Shown piece by piece: positions 17,901-24,201 of a stretch of 44,781 nucleotides of DNA; position 1 is the first letter of the stretch, and each line of letters begins with the position of its first letter. This DNA comes from Gemmatimonadota bacterium (GTDB taxonomy: Bacteria; Latescibacterota; UBA2968; UBA8231): assembly GCA_018673255.1 (NCBI GenBank), contig JABHDC010000255.1:1-44781 (forward strand). The letters run 5' to 3'. A program made the translations under genes and the position numbers. The notes beneath the pieces are model-generated. The model did not search any database and had not been told where the DNA came from. It was given only the letters and a program-made list of their open reading frames with translations.

Positions 17901-18825
17901 ATTCGTGCCGACGAACCCCTGCACCCCCTGCGAACACCTTGGTCTGCACACGGCGTTCGTCATCTGCCCGCGCCACCACGATGTCCGCCTGTGGTTGAGA
18001 GAGGCGTAGATCGGGCAGTTGAACGGCTTCACCAGGCACGACTCGCGCATGAATCACATCCACGGAAGCTGCCGAATCTGCGGAGACGACGGTGTACTCC
18101 CCCACGGGCAGCTCCAGGCCGTAGACCCCATCCCGATCGGTCACGACCCGAATCTCGGCTCCTTCCCAGTCATCGGAACGAAAGCTGAGAAGGTGTCGTG
18201 GCGCGGGACGACCGTCGTCGCGCAGCACTGCACCAACAACTCGCTGAGTGGCTGAGGACGACGGCACCAGCAACGCATCGCCGAGCAGCCCGTAGATCCC
18301 CGCTGCCCAACTGACCCAGCCGTCTCTGCTCCGTAGTGCGACGTCGAGAGCCACTGTGGTACCGGGCGCGATATCGGCGTGTGTGGACAGGTCGAGGCGC
18401 ACTTCATATGTCGTGCCCCAGCCCTCATTTCGCAGGGCAGTGTTGTCCGACACGGGAGAGTGATCGTCAATCCGTACGACGATGTCATCCTGGCGATTCG
18501 ACCCGTGACCCCGGGCTTGAATCCGGCAGAGATCGTACGAATCGTCAATGATCGGCCGCCTCGCCTCGATGCCGACAACGAGGTGTCCAGTGGCGACCTC
18601 GTAGCCGACCTGGAACCGCCCTGTGGAACCGGCCTGTGGCAAGCTGCCCACCCCCATAGTCACCTCGTAGGAACGCATCCCCTCTGGCCAGTCACTCAGA
18701 TCCCCATCCACCACGATGCCTTCTACAGGCACAGCGATGGCCACGGCCCCGTTGTGGGCGTAGAGGGGGAGCGAGAGCGCCACGACGGCGAGCAGGACGA
18801 GGATGAGGATTCTCACTGGATTCAT
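14902..18825 (-). CDS. Membrane propeller sensor fused to a sigma-54-type AAA+ domain
   Basis: A 1307-residue predicted membrane sensor. Order of parts: signal peptide (1-23); DOMON/CBM9-like beta-sandwich (about 25-190, with VDGDLSDWPEGM); a carboxypeptidase-regulatory-like domain (about 200-265); fourteen regulator-propeller repeats (about 300-900, marked by MWFGT, LWIGT, LWVGN, IWLGS), enough for two seven-bladed propellers; a Y_Y_Y domain (about 955-990, LPAGNYTFEVHAVN); one TM helix (about 997-1018); and a cytosolic AAA+ module with Walker A GEVGTGKE (1083-1090), GAFPGA (1138-1143), Walker B D1162-E1163 and YPGNVRQL. Typical propeller sensors end in a histidine kinase and AraC output. 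Here the AAA+ domain is the output and the protein stops without a Fis-type helix-turn-helix. The GAFTGA loop has Pro for Thr. The ATG at 18825 is chosen because it opens the signal peptide. Confidence 0.85.
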   Translation of the reverse strand: MNPVRILILVLLAVVALSLPLYAHNGAVAIAVPVEGIVVDGDLSDWPEGMRSYEVTMGVGSLPQAGSTGRFQVGYEVATGHLVVGIEARRPIIDDSYDLCRIQARGHGSNRQDDIVVRIDDHSPVSDNTALRNEGWGTTYEVRLDLSTHADIAPGTTVALDVALRSRDGWVSWAAGIYGLLGDALLVPSSSATQRVVGAVLRDDGRPAPRHLLSFRSDDWEGAEIRVVTDRDGVYGLELPVGEYTVVSADSAASVDVIHARVVPGEAVQLPDLRLSQPQADIVVARADDERRVQTKVFAGGAGVRRHEWQTISIADGLAGSTVLAIHQDRKGAMWFGTQDGVTYWDGHDMFRLGPGDGLHHLVTALEEDPAGGMWFGTSAGLYLYRDGVLRSYSTQGGLIGDLVTSLFVDGDGQLWIGTSAGISCYYEGKFRNYKPTNNTDGNSVTAIAANGNGDLWFGTVAGASVFDGTYFTNYTRADGLGTGVTGIVEGHDDDLWLSTLYEGIVRFDGDQFLPLATVPTALSSVDMIRALMRDRLGGIWAATPNGLWHFAEDRWSLYTEEDGLPSSQTSAVLEDKSGQIWCGTGWHYLNDTVAGGGVARMSPGEWTNFSVGDGLLSNGVMTAAEDSQGRLWVGNWKGVNWFDGEAVHALPEVTRNVWAIAEDHDGNIWLGSYGGGVYRYDGISVVRFTEADGLAGNRIPSVVVDREGAVWFGCVGSGVTRYRAGIFTSFSPEHVDPQFAADIALDADGQLVVAAGTRVLRFDGSSFTAMPPISSTGSIGSMVFDQHGSLWVGIWQGTSGVQRYDGQQWVDMTVELESRDVWDLMVSDDGHLWVSAYGSGVRRYDGTVVQSLLTRDGLGHDGVHQVIQSRQGDYWIAHEGGVSRFQPPVALFSARISQVVTDQMHGPAKQISMTTEQDFVNISFHAADLRTRPSQMVYRHRLVGVEDEWQQGRERRVVYRDLPAGNYTFEVHAVNRDLVYSEPATLRVLVRPAYGQIVLRVGLVLALVGAVMAARFGIHRRQERDLARTELVAERRQRIEVQPHEIEFWTVDNFVGSSASMQSILSDIGGYQQEDSRILITGEVGTGKELVARAIHAGSGRSGHAFVPVRCAGLPKQVESLSERTELLSILFGHAKGAFPGADEDRPGIVQQARDGTLFFDEVGLLPLPVQAHLLRVLAQGEVRRTGASEAEPVDVRVLAASSEDLLLQVELGAFSKELYDFLSARHVAMPPLRERDEDIAPLAQQIVDRLSAELKIEKKPVSADVVEELQGYDYPGNVRQLHRILEQALGTTDGEIRLENLKPKS

Positions 18826-18929
18826 GTCCAGTTGGGGGAACACAGGTCGGCAGAACGATAGTCGCCCCGCCGGGAGGGCGCGAACCCCATTTCCGGAGGC
18901 AATGACCCATGCGGAGGGTCCGTGGAGTC

Positions 18930-18946
18930 GCCTCACGTTTCGAGGC
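18930..18946 (-). other. Leader hairpin upstream of the propeller/AAA+ sensor
   Basis: On the minus strand GCCTC and GAGGC form a 5-bp stem around a 7-base loop, about 105 bases before the sensor start. A second potential pairing (GGACCC with GGGTC) follows. It matches no riboswitch consensus I know, so it is only a structural observation. Confidence 0.25.
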
Positions 18947-19112
18947 AAGGAGGAAGCGCCTCTGGCACCGATACGGGCTGTATGGGCCCATTTCTACGGG
19001 GGGTCTGTGGACGGATCTGACAGAAGCCGGGCGGGGTGCTCGGGCCGGCAGGCCGCCGGCATTGAGGAAGGGCTGAAGCAGATCACACCTGAGTCATCTG
19101 GGTGACGACCAG

Positions 19113-19308
19113 AACAAGCTGCCTCCCGCCGATCCTGCGGCTGCTGGCAGGCGCCCTTGGCACGCCGTCCACACCCCCCATCCGGCCTGTTGAGGACTCA
19201 GAGCCGCAGGCTCGCCAACCCGCACACATCCCCCTCAGACCGTACTCAACCATCCATCGAAGGCGCCCGGGCGCCAGAGGCAGCCGCAGGCTCGACGGGA
19301 ATCCGCAT
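19113..19308. repeat. Palindromic 196-bp operon-end repeat, copy A
   Basis: This element matches 26070-26265 over 196 bases at roughly 90% identity with no gap. It has imperfect terminal inverted repeats (CCTGCGGCTGC...GGCGCCC at 19134-19156 against GGGCGCC...GCAGCCGCAGG at 19269-19290) and an internal hairpin GAGCC-gca-GGCTC (19201-19213). It starts 39 bases past the stop of the diaminopropionate ammonia-lyase gene. Small open frames across it look like shadows, since both copies differ in coding-neutral and coding-disruptive positions alike. The rest of the 522-bp gap (18826-19112) shows only the leader hairpin and no gene. Confidence 0.8.
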
Positions 19309-19347
19309 GACTCATCTCGCCTAGCCAAAATCCCCGCGTGAGGATCC

Positions 19348-20553
19348 TTACGGCGCCAGAACCTGATCCGGATCCAACCCCGTGATCGACCGATACACCT
19401 CCGGGTCCGTTGCCCCTTCCGTCACGATGATCGCCACGCGGCTGCTGCCGTCGAGTTCCAGCGCCTCACGAAGTTGAGGGTCCATGGATGCGGCCAGGAA
19501 GCCCGCCCACGCCGCCGAGCCCGTATCTCCGATGACCATCGGTGGATCGTCACCTTCGGGTGCCGCCGCCTGTCGCATGGCATCCACAGCGGCCTCGTCT
19601 GGCACGGTCAGGAAGGCGAAGGCGCCGCTTTTAAGAAGAGCGAATGCCTCCGTCGCCGGCTCTTCCACGACGAGCCCATCCATCACCGACGACGATACGG
19701 CCACTCGAACCGCATGACCGGCGCGCGCCGACTCGTAGAGGCAGCAGGATGCGCCCGGCTCGACAACGACAACGCGGGGGCGATCCCGTCCGTAGCGTTC
19801 CCAGAGGTGCCCGCACGTAGCCCCCGCGAGAATACCACCGCCACCGGGAACGAAGACGTGTGTGGGGCGCACGGGATCTGCTTGCGCCATCAACTCGTCG
19901 GACACCATGGCATACCCCTGCATGATGTCGCGGGAGACATTCGGGTACGGTGCAATTCCGGGGTCGCCGATCACCAGGTGGCCCTTGGTCTGAGCATCGT
20001 CGTAGAGACGGCGAACGACATCCTGATAGGCACCCGGAACACGCACCACTTCGCCGCCATAGTCGGCGATCGCCGCTGCCCGACCGGCACTGACACCCTC
20101 ATTCATGTAGAGGACGGCCCGGCACCCGAACATTCGTGCCCCCCAGGCCAGCGCCCGGCCGTGATTCCCGGAGGTCCCCGCGCTGACCACGAGATCACGC
20201 GTGATCGTGGCGTACCGGCCATCGATGAGGTCCTGTGTGCTCGCCTCGACACCAGCGATTCTGTGCACCTCGGCCTTGAGCACGCCGATCATCGCATACG
20301 TGGGCCCCGTCGGCTTGAAGCTGCCGATGCCGAAACGATGGCCCTCGTGTTTGCACCACACGGTGTCGATACCGGCAGCGATCGCCCGAGCCTGCAGCTC
20401 GAGCAGTGGCGTCGACGCATACCCGGGCCAGCTGGAGATCTCGGCTCTTGCAGCAGCAAAGGCTTGCTGGTTCAGGATGGCACGCTGTGCGTCACCATAG
20501 TCCTGATCAGCCTGCCCGCGATTGACGAACAACTGCGTGTCGTAGGAACTCAT
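19348..20553 (-). CDS. dpaL: Diaminopropionate ammonia-lyase
   Basis: A 401-residue fold-type II PLP enzyme. It converts 2,3-diaminopropionate to pyruvate and ammonia; relatives also accept D-serine. WCKHEGHRFGIGSFKPTG holds the probable PLP lysine K80. SAGTSGNHGRALAWGARMFG is the asparagine loop binding cofactor and substrate. FVPGGGGILAG is the glycine-rich phosphate-binding loop, and the tail TDPEVYRSITGLDPDQ is typical of the family. The length matches the family norm of about 400. Its ATG overlaps the stop of the upstream GH42-like gene in ATGA, so the two are translationally coupled. Amino-sugar or peptide degradation yielding diaminopropionate would fit the context, as inference. A degenerate copy of its 3' end lies at 13601-13700. 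Confidence 0.88.
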   Translation of the reverse strand: MSSYDTQLFVNRGQADQDYGDAQRAILNQQAFAAARAEISSWPGYASTPLLELQARAIAAGIDTVWCKHEGHRFGIGSFKPTGPTYAMIGVLKAEVHRIAGVEASTQDLIDGRYATITRDLVVSAGTSGNHGRALAWGARMFGCRAVLYMNEGVSAGRAAAIADYGGEVVRVPGAYQDVVRRLYDDAQTKGHLVIGDPGIAPYPNVSRDIMQGYAMVSDELMAQADPVRPTHVFVPGGGGILAGATCGHLWERYGRDRPRVVVVEPGASCCLYESARAGHAVRVAVSSSVMDGLVVEEPATEAFALLKSGAFAFLTVPDEAAVDAMRQAAAPEGDDPPMVIGDTGSAAWAGFLAASMDPQLREALELDGSSRVAIIVTEGATDPEVYRSITGLDPDQVLAP

Positions 20554-22760
20554 GTAAACAACTCCACATCCCCTGTTTCGAGGTCAAGATCGAATTGGTC
20601 AGCCGTCGTCTGCGACCCCACACGCAACATCGGTCGGGGCAGGCTCCAGGTCCTCGGGCCAGCAGAGGTCGCGACGCACATGGCCGTGCCTGCCGTAGCC
20701 ACGACAATGTCTTCGTGATCGCTCCACAGTGTGACACCTGCTTCAACTGCAAGACGCCGCAGGATGGCCGGTGGCAAGGGCGCCGTGCCAACATAGACGG
20801 ATGTATAGCCGTCCATCTCACGACTCGCGAATCCGATCTGACCCGTGTCTGTCCAGCGCCCCATGTCCCGGACATCTTCGTCTGTGACATGAAATCTGGG
20901 CGATTGGACTTCATCCACGCCGAAGGTGATCGCATCTGCATCCGACTCGATCAGCATGGGGCCAGCGCCGATCTCTTCCAGCGAAAAGCCGGTGAGCTCG
21001 TTCATCTGCCCTGTGTCGAGGCCCGCCTCCGAGACGAAACCAGGCGCGTAATACCAGACCACTGTCGCCCCGCTGTCGGCGAAGACCTCCCTCAGGCGCG
21101 AACACTCGGAATCTGTGAGGTAGAAGACATTCACCATGAGAAACAGTCGATACCGCTCGACATCTGAGTCCTTCAGATCGAAGCGATAGAGGCAATCGAC
21201 CGGTGCCCCCATTCGATGTATGGCCCGTGCCTGGGCATCGAGGAACCAGGAGGAGAAGTAACACATCGAGTCCCGCGCCTGGCGCGCGTGCGTGTGCTGC
21301 GTGACAAAGAGACTCTTCGCGTCATGGACCGCCGCGATCTGAGCGATCGACGTGAGATCCAGATCGGTGCGCCCTTTTCCCAGTGCCAACGACTTGGACA
21401 CCAGATCGGTGATCGGCGTATCTGCGTACCAGCTGTCCTTCGTGTTCAGCACCGGGCCAAAGTCGAAGAGCCAGCCCCCATTTCCACGCGCGAAGACCTG
21501 TCCCAGGTCGCGCTTGAGGACCCGCAGCGCCCCGTCGAAGGTGTCCGTGCCAGATCCACCGATCATATACAACTCACGCTCCACATCCGAGACGTCTGGT
21601 CCGTCCGGATCGGCTGGTCGCGGCTCGAGATACGTGTTGGCATCCAGTTCGGCGAAGTAGAGTTTGCCGTGCCGTTTGAGTGACTCCCCCAGAACCCGAT
21701 ACCCACCATCTCCGCCCACACCCCTGGCTCTGCCCAGCAGATTCCCACCGCCATCCACGACGTCGCCGCCCGCACCACGCGCGGCACCCGGCACATTCGA
21801 GGCCTGATAGCTGTAGGGACTGGCGATGAAGTCGATGTGGTCTGCTTCAAGAATCTTCTGCGGTGCCAGATGCCCCATCTCGTGGATGAAGACATTCTCC
21901 AGCAGGTAGGTATAGAACACCCCGCACAGCAGGCGGTCAGCCGACTCTGCCTTCACGATGCGGGTGAACTCGAGAATCGTTTCGGCACAGACCTCTTCGT
22001 GGAATCGTCGGTAGAATTCGATGGTCGCCGATTCGGTGGCTGGATCGCGGAACAGACCGTGCGTCGTCGTTGTGCGTTGGGCCAGGTCGGGTACAAAGCC
22101 GAGACGATCGCGCATGGGCTGGCTTACGTCGGGGCAATACTGCCCGAGGAAGTAGTGCCACTCCCCGTAGATCCCGGAGCCGATCTGGTATCCCAGGATT
22201 CGACTGCTGAACGGGGATGCTTCCATGTGACGGACGAAGGCCCGCAACTGCCGCTGCAGATCCTCTCGATAACGGGTCGATGCGAAGGAGGGCTCGCGCC
22301 GCTGCAGCCCCCATAACCAGCCGCCTTCCGGATTGCGGCGGATCGGCCGATAGGGCTCACGGTCTTCCGGCAGGGGGGCCGCACACTGCACCAGTTCATC
22401 AGGATATCGATCTCGCCACCAACCCGGTACATCCAGCAGCACCCGGGGCAGGAAATACGCATCCGGGTGCAGTTCGAGCAGCGACGCCATCACCCCCTCG
22501 TACTCGCGCCAATCGTAGGTGTCGGGATTGGGCCAGGCGGCATTGAGGCCAAAGACGGGCTGCAGCATGGTGACACCGGCACGCCGAAACCAGGGCGTCG
22601 CCTGACGCAGACTCCAGCTCCAGGCGACGAGGGGATACGTCTCCTGGCCGTCGATGAAAAGACGAGGAGCGCCGCGCTCGTCGCGGATCTGAGCCTGAAC
22701 GGGTGACTCGTCGGCCAGCTTCTGAATTGCAGCGTGGCTCGGATTGGAGAGTTCGTTCAT
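20550..22760 (-). CDS. GH42-like clan GH-A glycoside hydrolase
   Basis: A 736-residue cytoplasmic enzyme resembling GH42 beta-galactosidases. The N-terminal two-thirds is a TIM barrel: PLVAWSWSLRQATPW, FLPRVLLDVPGWW, and GYQIGSGIYGEWHYF, where E200 is the candidate acid/base. GKLYFAELDANTYLE follows, where E371 is the candidate nucleophile. A trimerisation-like alpha/beta region comes next (RYRLFLMVNVFYLTD, TVVWYYAPGFVSE) and a small C-terminal beta domain. Residues about 325-353 are an odd Gly-rich insertion between two barrel strands. The start is ATG 22760; a TTG one codon earlier is also possible. It is followed by the coupled dpaL gene and preceded by a 100-bp gap after the MotA-like gene. 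The substrate cannot be assigned. Confidence 0.75.
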   Translation of the reverse strand: MNELSNPSHAAIQKLADESPVQAQIRDERGAPRLFIDGQETYPLVAWSWSLRQATPWFRRAGVTMLQPVFGLNAAWPNPDTYDWREYEGVMASLLELHPDAYFLPRVLLDVPGWWRDRYPDELVQCAAPLPEDREPYRPIRRNPEGGWLWGLQRREPSFASTRYREDLQRQLRAFVRHMEASPFSSRILGYQIGSGIYGEWHYFLGQYCPDVSQPMRDRLGFVPDLAQRTTTTHGLFRDPATESATIEFYRRFHEEVCAETILEFTRIVKAESADRLLCGVFYTYLLENVFIHEMGHLAPQKILEADHIDFIASPYSYQASNVPGAARGAGGDVVDGGGNLLGRARGVGGDGGYRVLGESLKRHGKLYFAELDANTYLEPRPADPDGPDVSDVERELYMIGGSGTDTFDGALRVLKRDLGQVFARGNGGWLFDFGPVLNTKDSWYADTPITDLVSKSLALGKGRTDLDLTSIAQIAAVHDAKSLFVTQHTHARQARDSMCYFSSWFLDAQARAIHRMGAPVDCLYRFDLKDSDVERYRLFLMVNVFYLTDSECSRLREVFADSGATVVWYYAPGFVSEAGLDTGQMNELTGFSLEEIGAGPMLIESDADAITFGVDEVQSPRFHVTDEDVRDMGRWTDTGQIGFASREMDGYTSVYVGTAPLPPAILRRLAVEAGVTLWSDHEDIVVATAGTAMCVATSAGPRTWSLPRPMLRVGSQTTADQFDLDLETGDVELFT

Positions 22761-22863
22761 CAATTGGGTGTGGTGGCCTTCGACAAGTGTGGTTCAGCCC
22801 CCCACAGGACCTTCACACCCTCAAGGGAGACGTTGGGCGATTCTTGCTCTGTAGGAAGCGGCT

Positions 22864-23349
22864 CTACGAGGCTTGTATGGCCAGGTCTGCCTGTATCCGA
22901 GAGAGCTTGGTTCGGATGGGCACAAAGACCAGGTAGTGCAAGACGGTCCCGTAGAGTGCAGTGAGGATGCAGATAGAGAAGCCCGGGCCGAGCCTTTCCA
23001 AATCATACAGCGCCCCGTGTCTGGACATGATGGCCAACCCAACGAGGACGCCGACCCAGCCGAAGGCGGATGCGTAGGTACCTGCCCGGCGGAAGATCTC
23101 GATCCCGACGGACAGATTCCGCTCGACCTCTGGCGTCATCTGTTTCGGTGGGATGAAGACGTAGACCTTGCAAGCCAACATGGGACCTACGATGTCCTTC
23201 AGCGGAAAGCTGACAAGCAGCGAGGCCAACGTTCCTCCTACCACGATGATGGCAGAAGGCGCGTCGAGCATGGTGGAAAGATTGGAGCCAATCCCAACCA
23301 TGAGAACGGTGACTGTCGCGATGAGGCCGACGATTGTGGCGATATCCAT
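22864..23349 (-). CDS. Miniature MotA-like membrane protein
   Basis: A 161-residue integral membrane protein whose ends match flagellar stator MotA. The N-terminus (MDIATIVGLIATVTVLMVGIG, then DAPSAIIVVGGTLASLLVSFP) is the canonical first two TM helices. The C-terminus (FGWVGVLVGL, GPGFSICILTALYGT, FVPIRTKL) is helices three and four. TM segments are about 3-24, 31-51, 93-110 and 123-144. MotA is usually 250-290 residues. Here the cytoplasmic loop between helices 2 and 3, which carries the rotor-contacting charges, is reduced to about 40 residues. The conserved Pro of the xPAFG motif (E. coli P173) is Ser94. No MotB or ExbD-like partner is adjacent. AGGAGAG precedes the ATG. It lies 15 bases after the propeller ORF in the lipoprotein operon. 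Confidence 0.75.
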   Translation of the reverse strand: MDIATIVGLIATVTVLMVGIGSNLSTMLDAPSAIIVVGGTLASLLVSFPLKDIVGPMLACKVYVFIPPKQMTPEVERNLSVGIEIFRRAGTYASAFGWVGVLVGLAIMSRHGALYDLERLGPGFSICILTALYGTVLHYLVFVPIRTKLSRIQADLAIQAS

Positions 23350-23364
23350 TTCCGGACTCTCCTG

Positions 23365-24201
23365 TTACGGCGCGAACTTCTGGATGCGCTGATTGCCCAC
23401 GTCGGCCACGTAGATGAAACCCTCGTCGTCTACGACGACACTGCCGGAGAAGTCCTCATGGGTCGGTCCGTCCAGGAAGTCGAACTCCCCAGGTCCGCTG
23501 CCCCTGCCTCCCCAATGGGTGAGGTATTCGCCGTCGTCACCGAAGACCTGGATGCGGGCATTGCCAGCGTCCAGCACGAACATGCGGCCGTCGAGGGTGC
23601 CCGCGACTGAGAGAGGCCACAGCAGGAGGCCCGGTCCGCTCCCCGAGCCCTCCCCCAGGACCTGTACGCCGAGAGAGGAGTAGAAGGGCCAGCGCACTTC
23701 ACCGGTGTTGGGATTGATTCCGCTGGCGCCGACCAGCACCTGGTTGCGCTCCGCCAGGCACAGACCCATCCGCTGATCCCGGCGATTCCGGCGCTCGATC
23801 TCCCACAGTCGTGCCGCACTGATCTGGCCCGCGAGGGGGAGCTTGTCCTCGGCGTGCCAGTCTGAGGTGAGGCTGTAGGGTTGCTCGCCGGCCAGCAGGA
23901 GCAGCTGATCTCCTACAGCCACGAGAGCGGTGGTGCCGGCATTGCTTGCCGACGTGTGCCAACGGATGGGGGTGGCCACCGTGGCCACCAGGTGATCGTC
24001 TTCTACGCCCAGTCCGAGCCGGTAGGGAAGCCCCTCGACCACCACGAAGGGCGCCTGGTAGTAGTTTTCAAGGTGGCCCAGTCTGCCGAGCGCCTGAGCG
24101 GCCGCAGCGGATAGTGAGGATATCCATTGTAGGGCCACTTCCTGTTCCGCCGACTCGAGGGCCAATGAGAAGATCGAGTAGCTATACTCCTCCTGGAACA
24201 T
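23365..24201 (-). CDS. NHL-propeller C-terminal half of a split lipoprotein
   Basis: A 278-residue frame whose last 90 residues contain NHL-type propeller repeats (MFVLDAGNARIQVFG, SGPGEFDFLDGP, IYVADVGNQRIQKFAP). The first 45 residues (EEYSYSIFSLALESAEQEVALQW) look like strands completing a jelly-roll domain begun at the end of the upstream gene. It overlaps that gene by 20 bases in the +1 frame, has no signal peptide of its own, and its ATG at 24201 has no convincing ribosome-binding site. I infer it is the second half of one secreted lipoprotein separated by a frameshift (mutation, sequencing error or programmed). A separately translated cytoplasmic propeller is the alternative. Confidence 0.65.
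   Translation of the reverse strand: MFQEEYSYSIFSLALESAEQEVALQWISSLSAAAAQALGRLGHLENYYQAPFVVVEGLPYRLGLGVEDDHLVATVATPIRWHTSASNAGTTALVAVGDQLLLLAGEQPYSLTSDWHAEDKLPLAGQISAARLWEIERRNRRDQRMGLCLAERNQVLVGASGINPNTGEVRWPFYSSLGVQVLGEGSGSGPGLLLWPLSVAGTLDGRMFVLDAGNARIQVFGDDGEYLTHWGGRGSGPGEFDFLDGPTHEDFSGSVVVDDEGFIYVADVGNQRIQKFAP

Noticed and set aside
18800..18990. Riboswitch (c-di-GMP or other) before the propeller sensor
   Set aside because: Hairpins can be drawn, but no conserved riboswitch core motif is present.
19083..19328. Small open frames over the 196-bp repeat (also around 26004-26210)
   Set aside because: The two copies share inverted repeats and similar substitutions at all codon positions, which fits a structured DNA/RNA element better than a protein.
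19474..20718. Plus-strand open frame (414 codons) antisense to the dpaL gene
   Set aside because: The minus strand encodes intact diaminopropionate ammonia-lyase motifs, and the plus frame has no recognisable domain.
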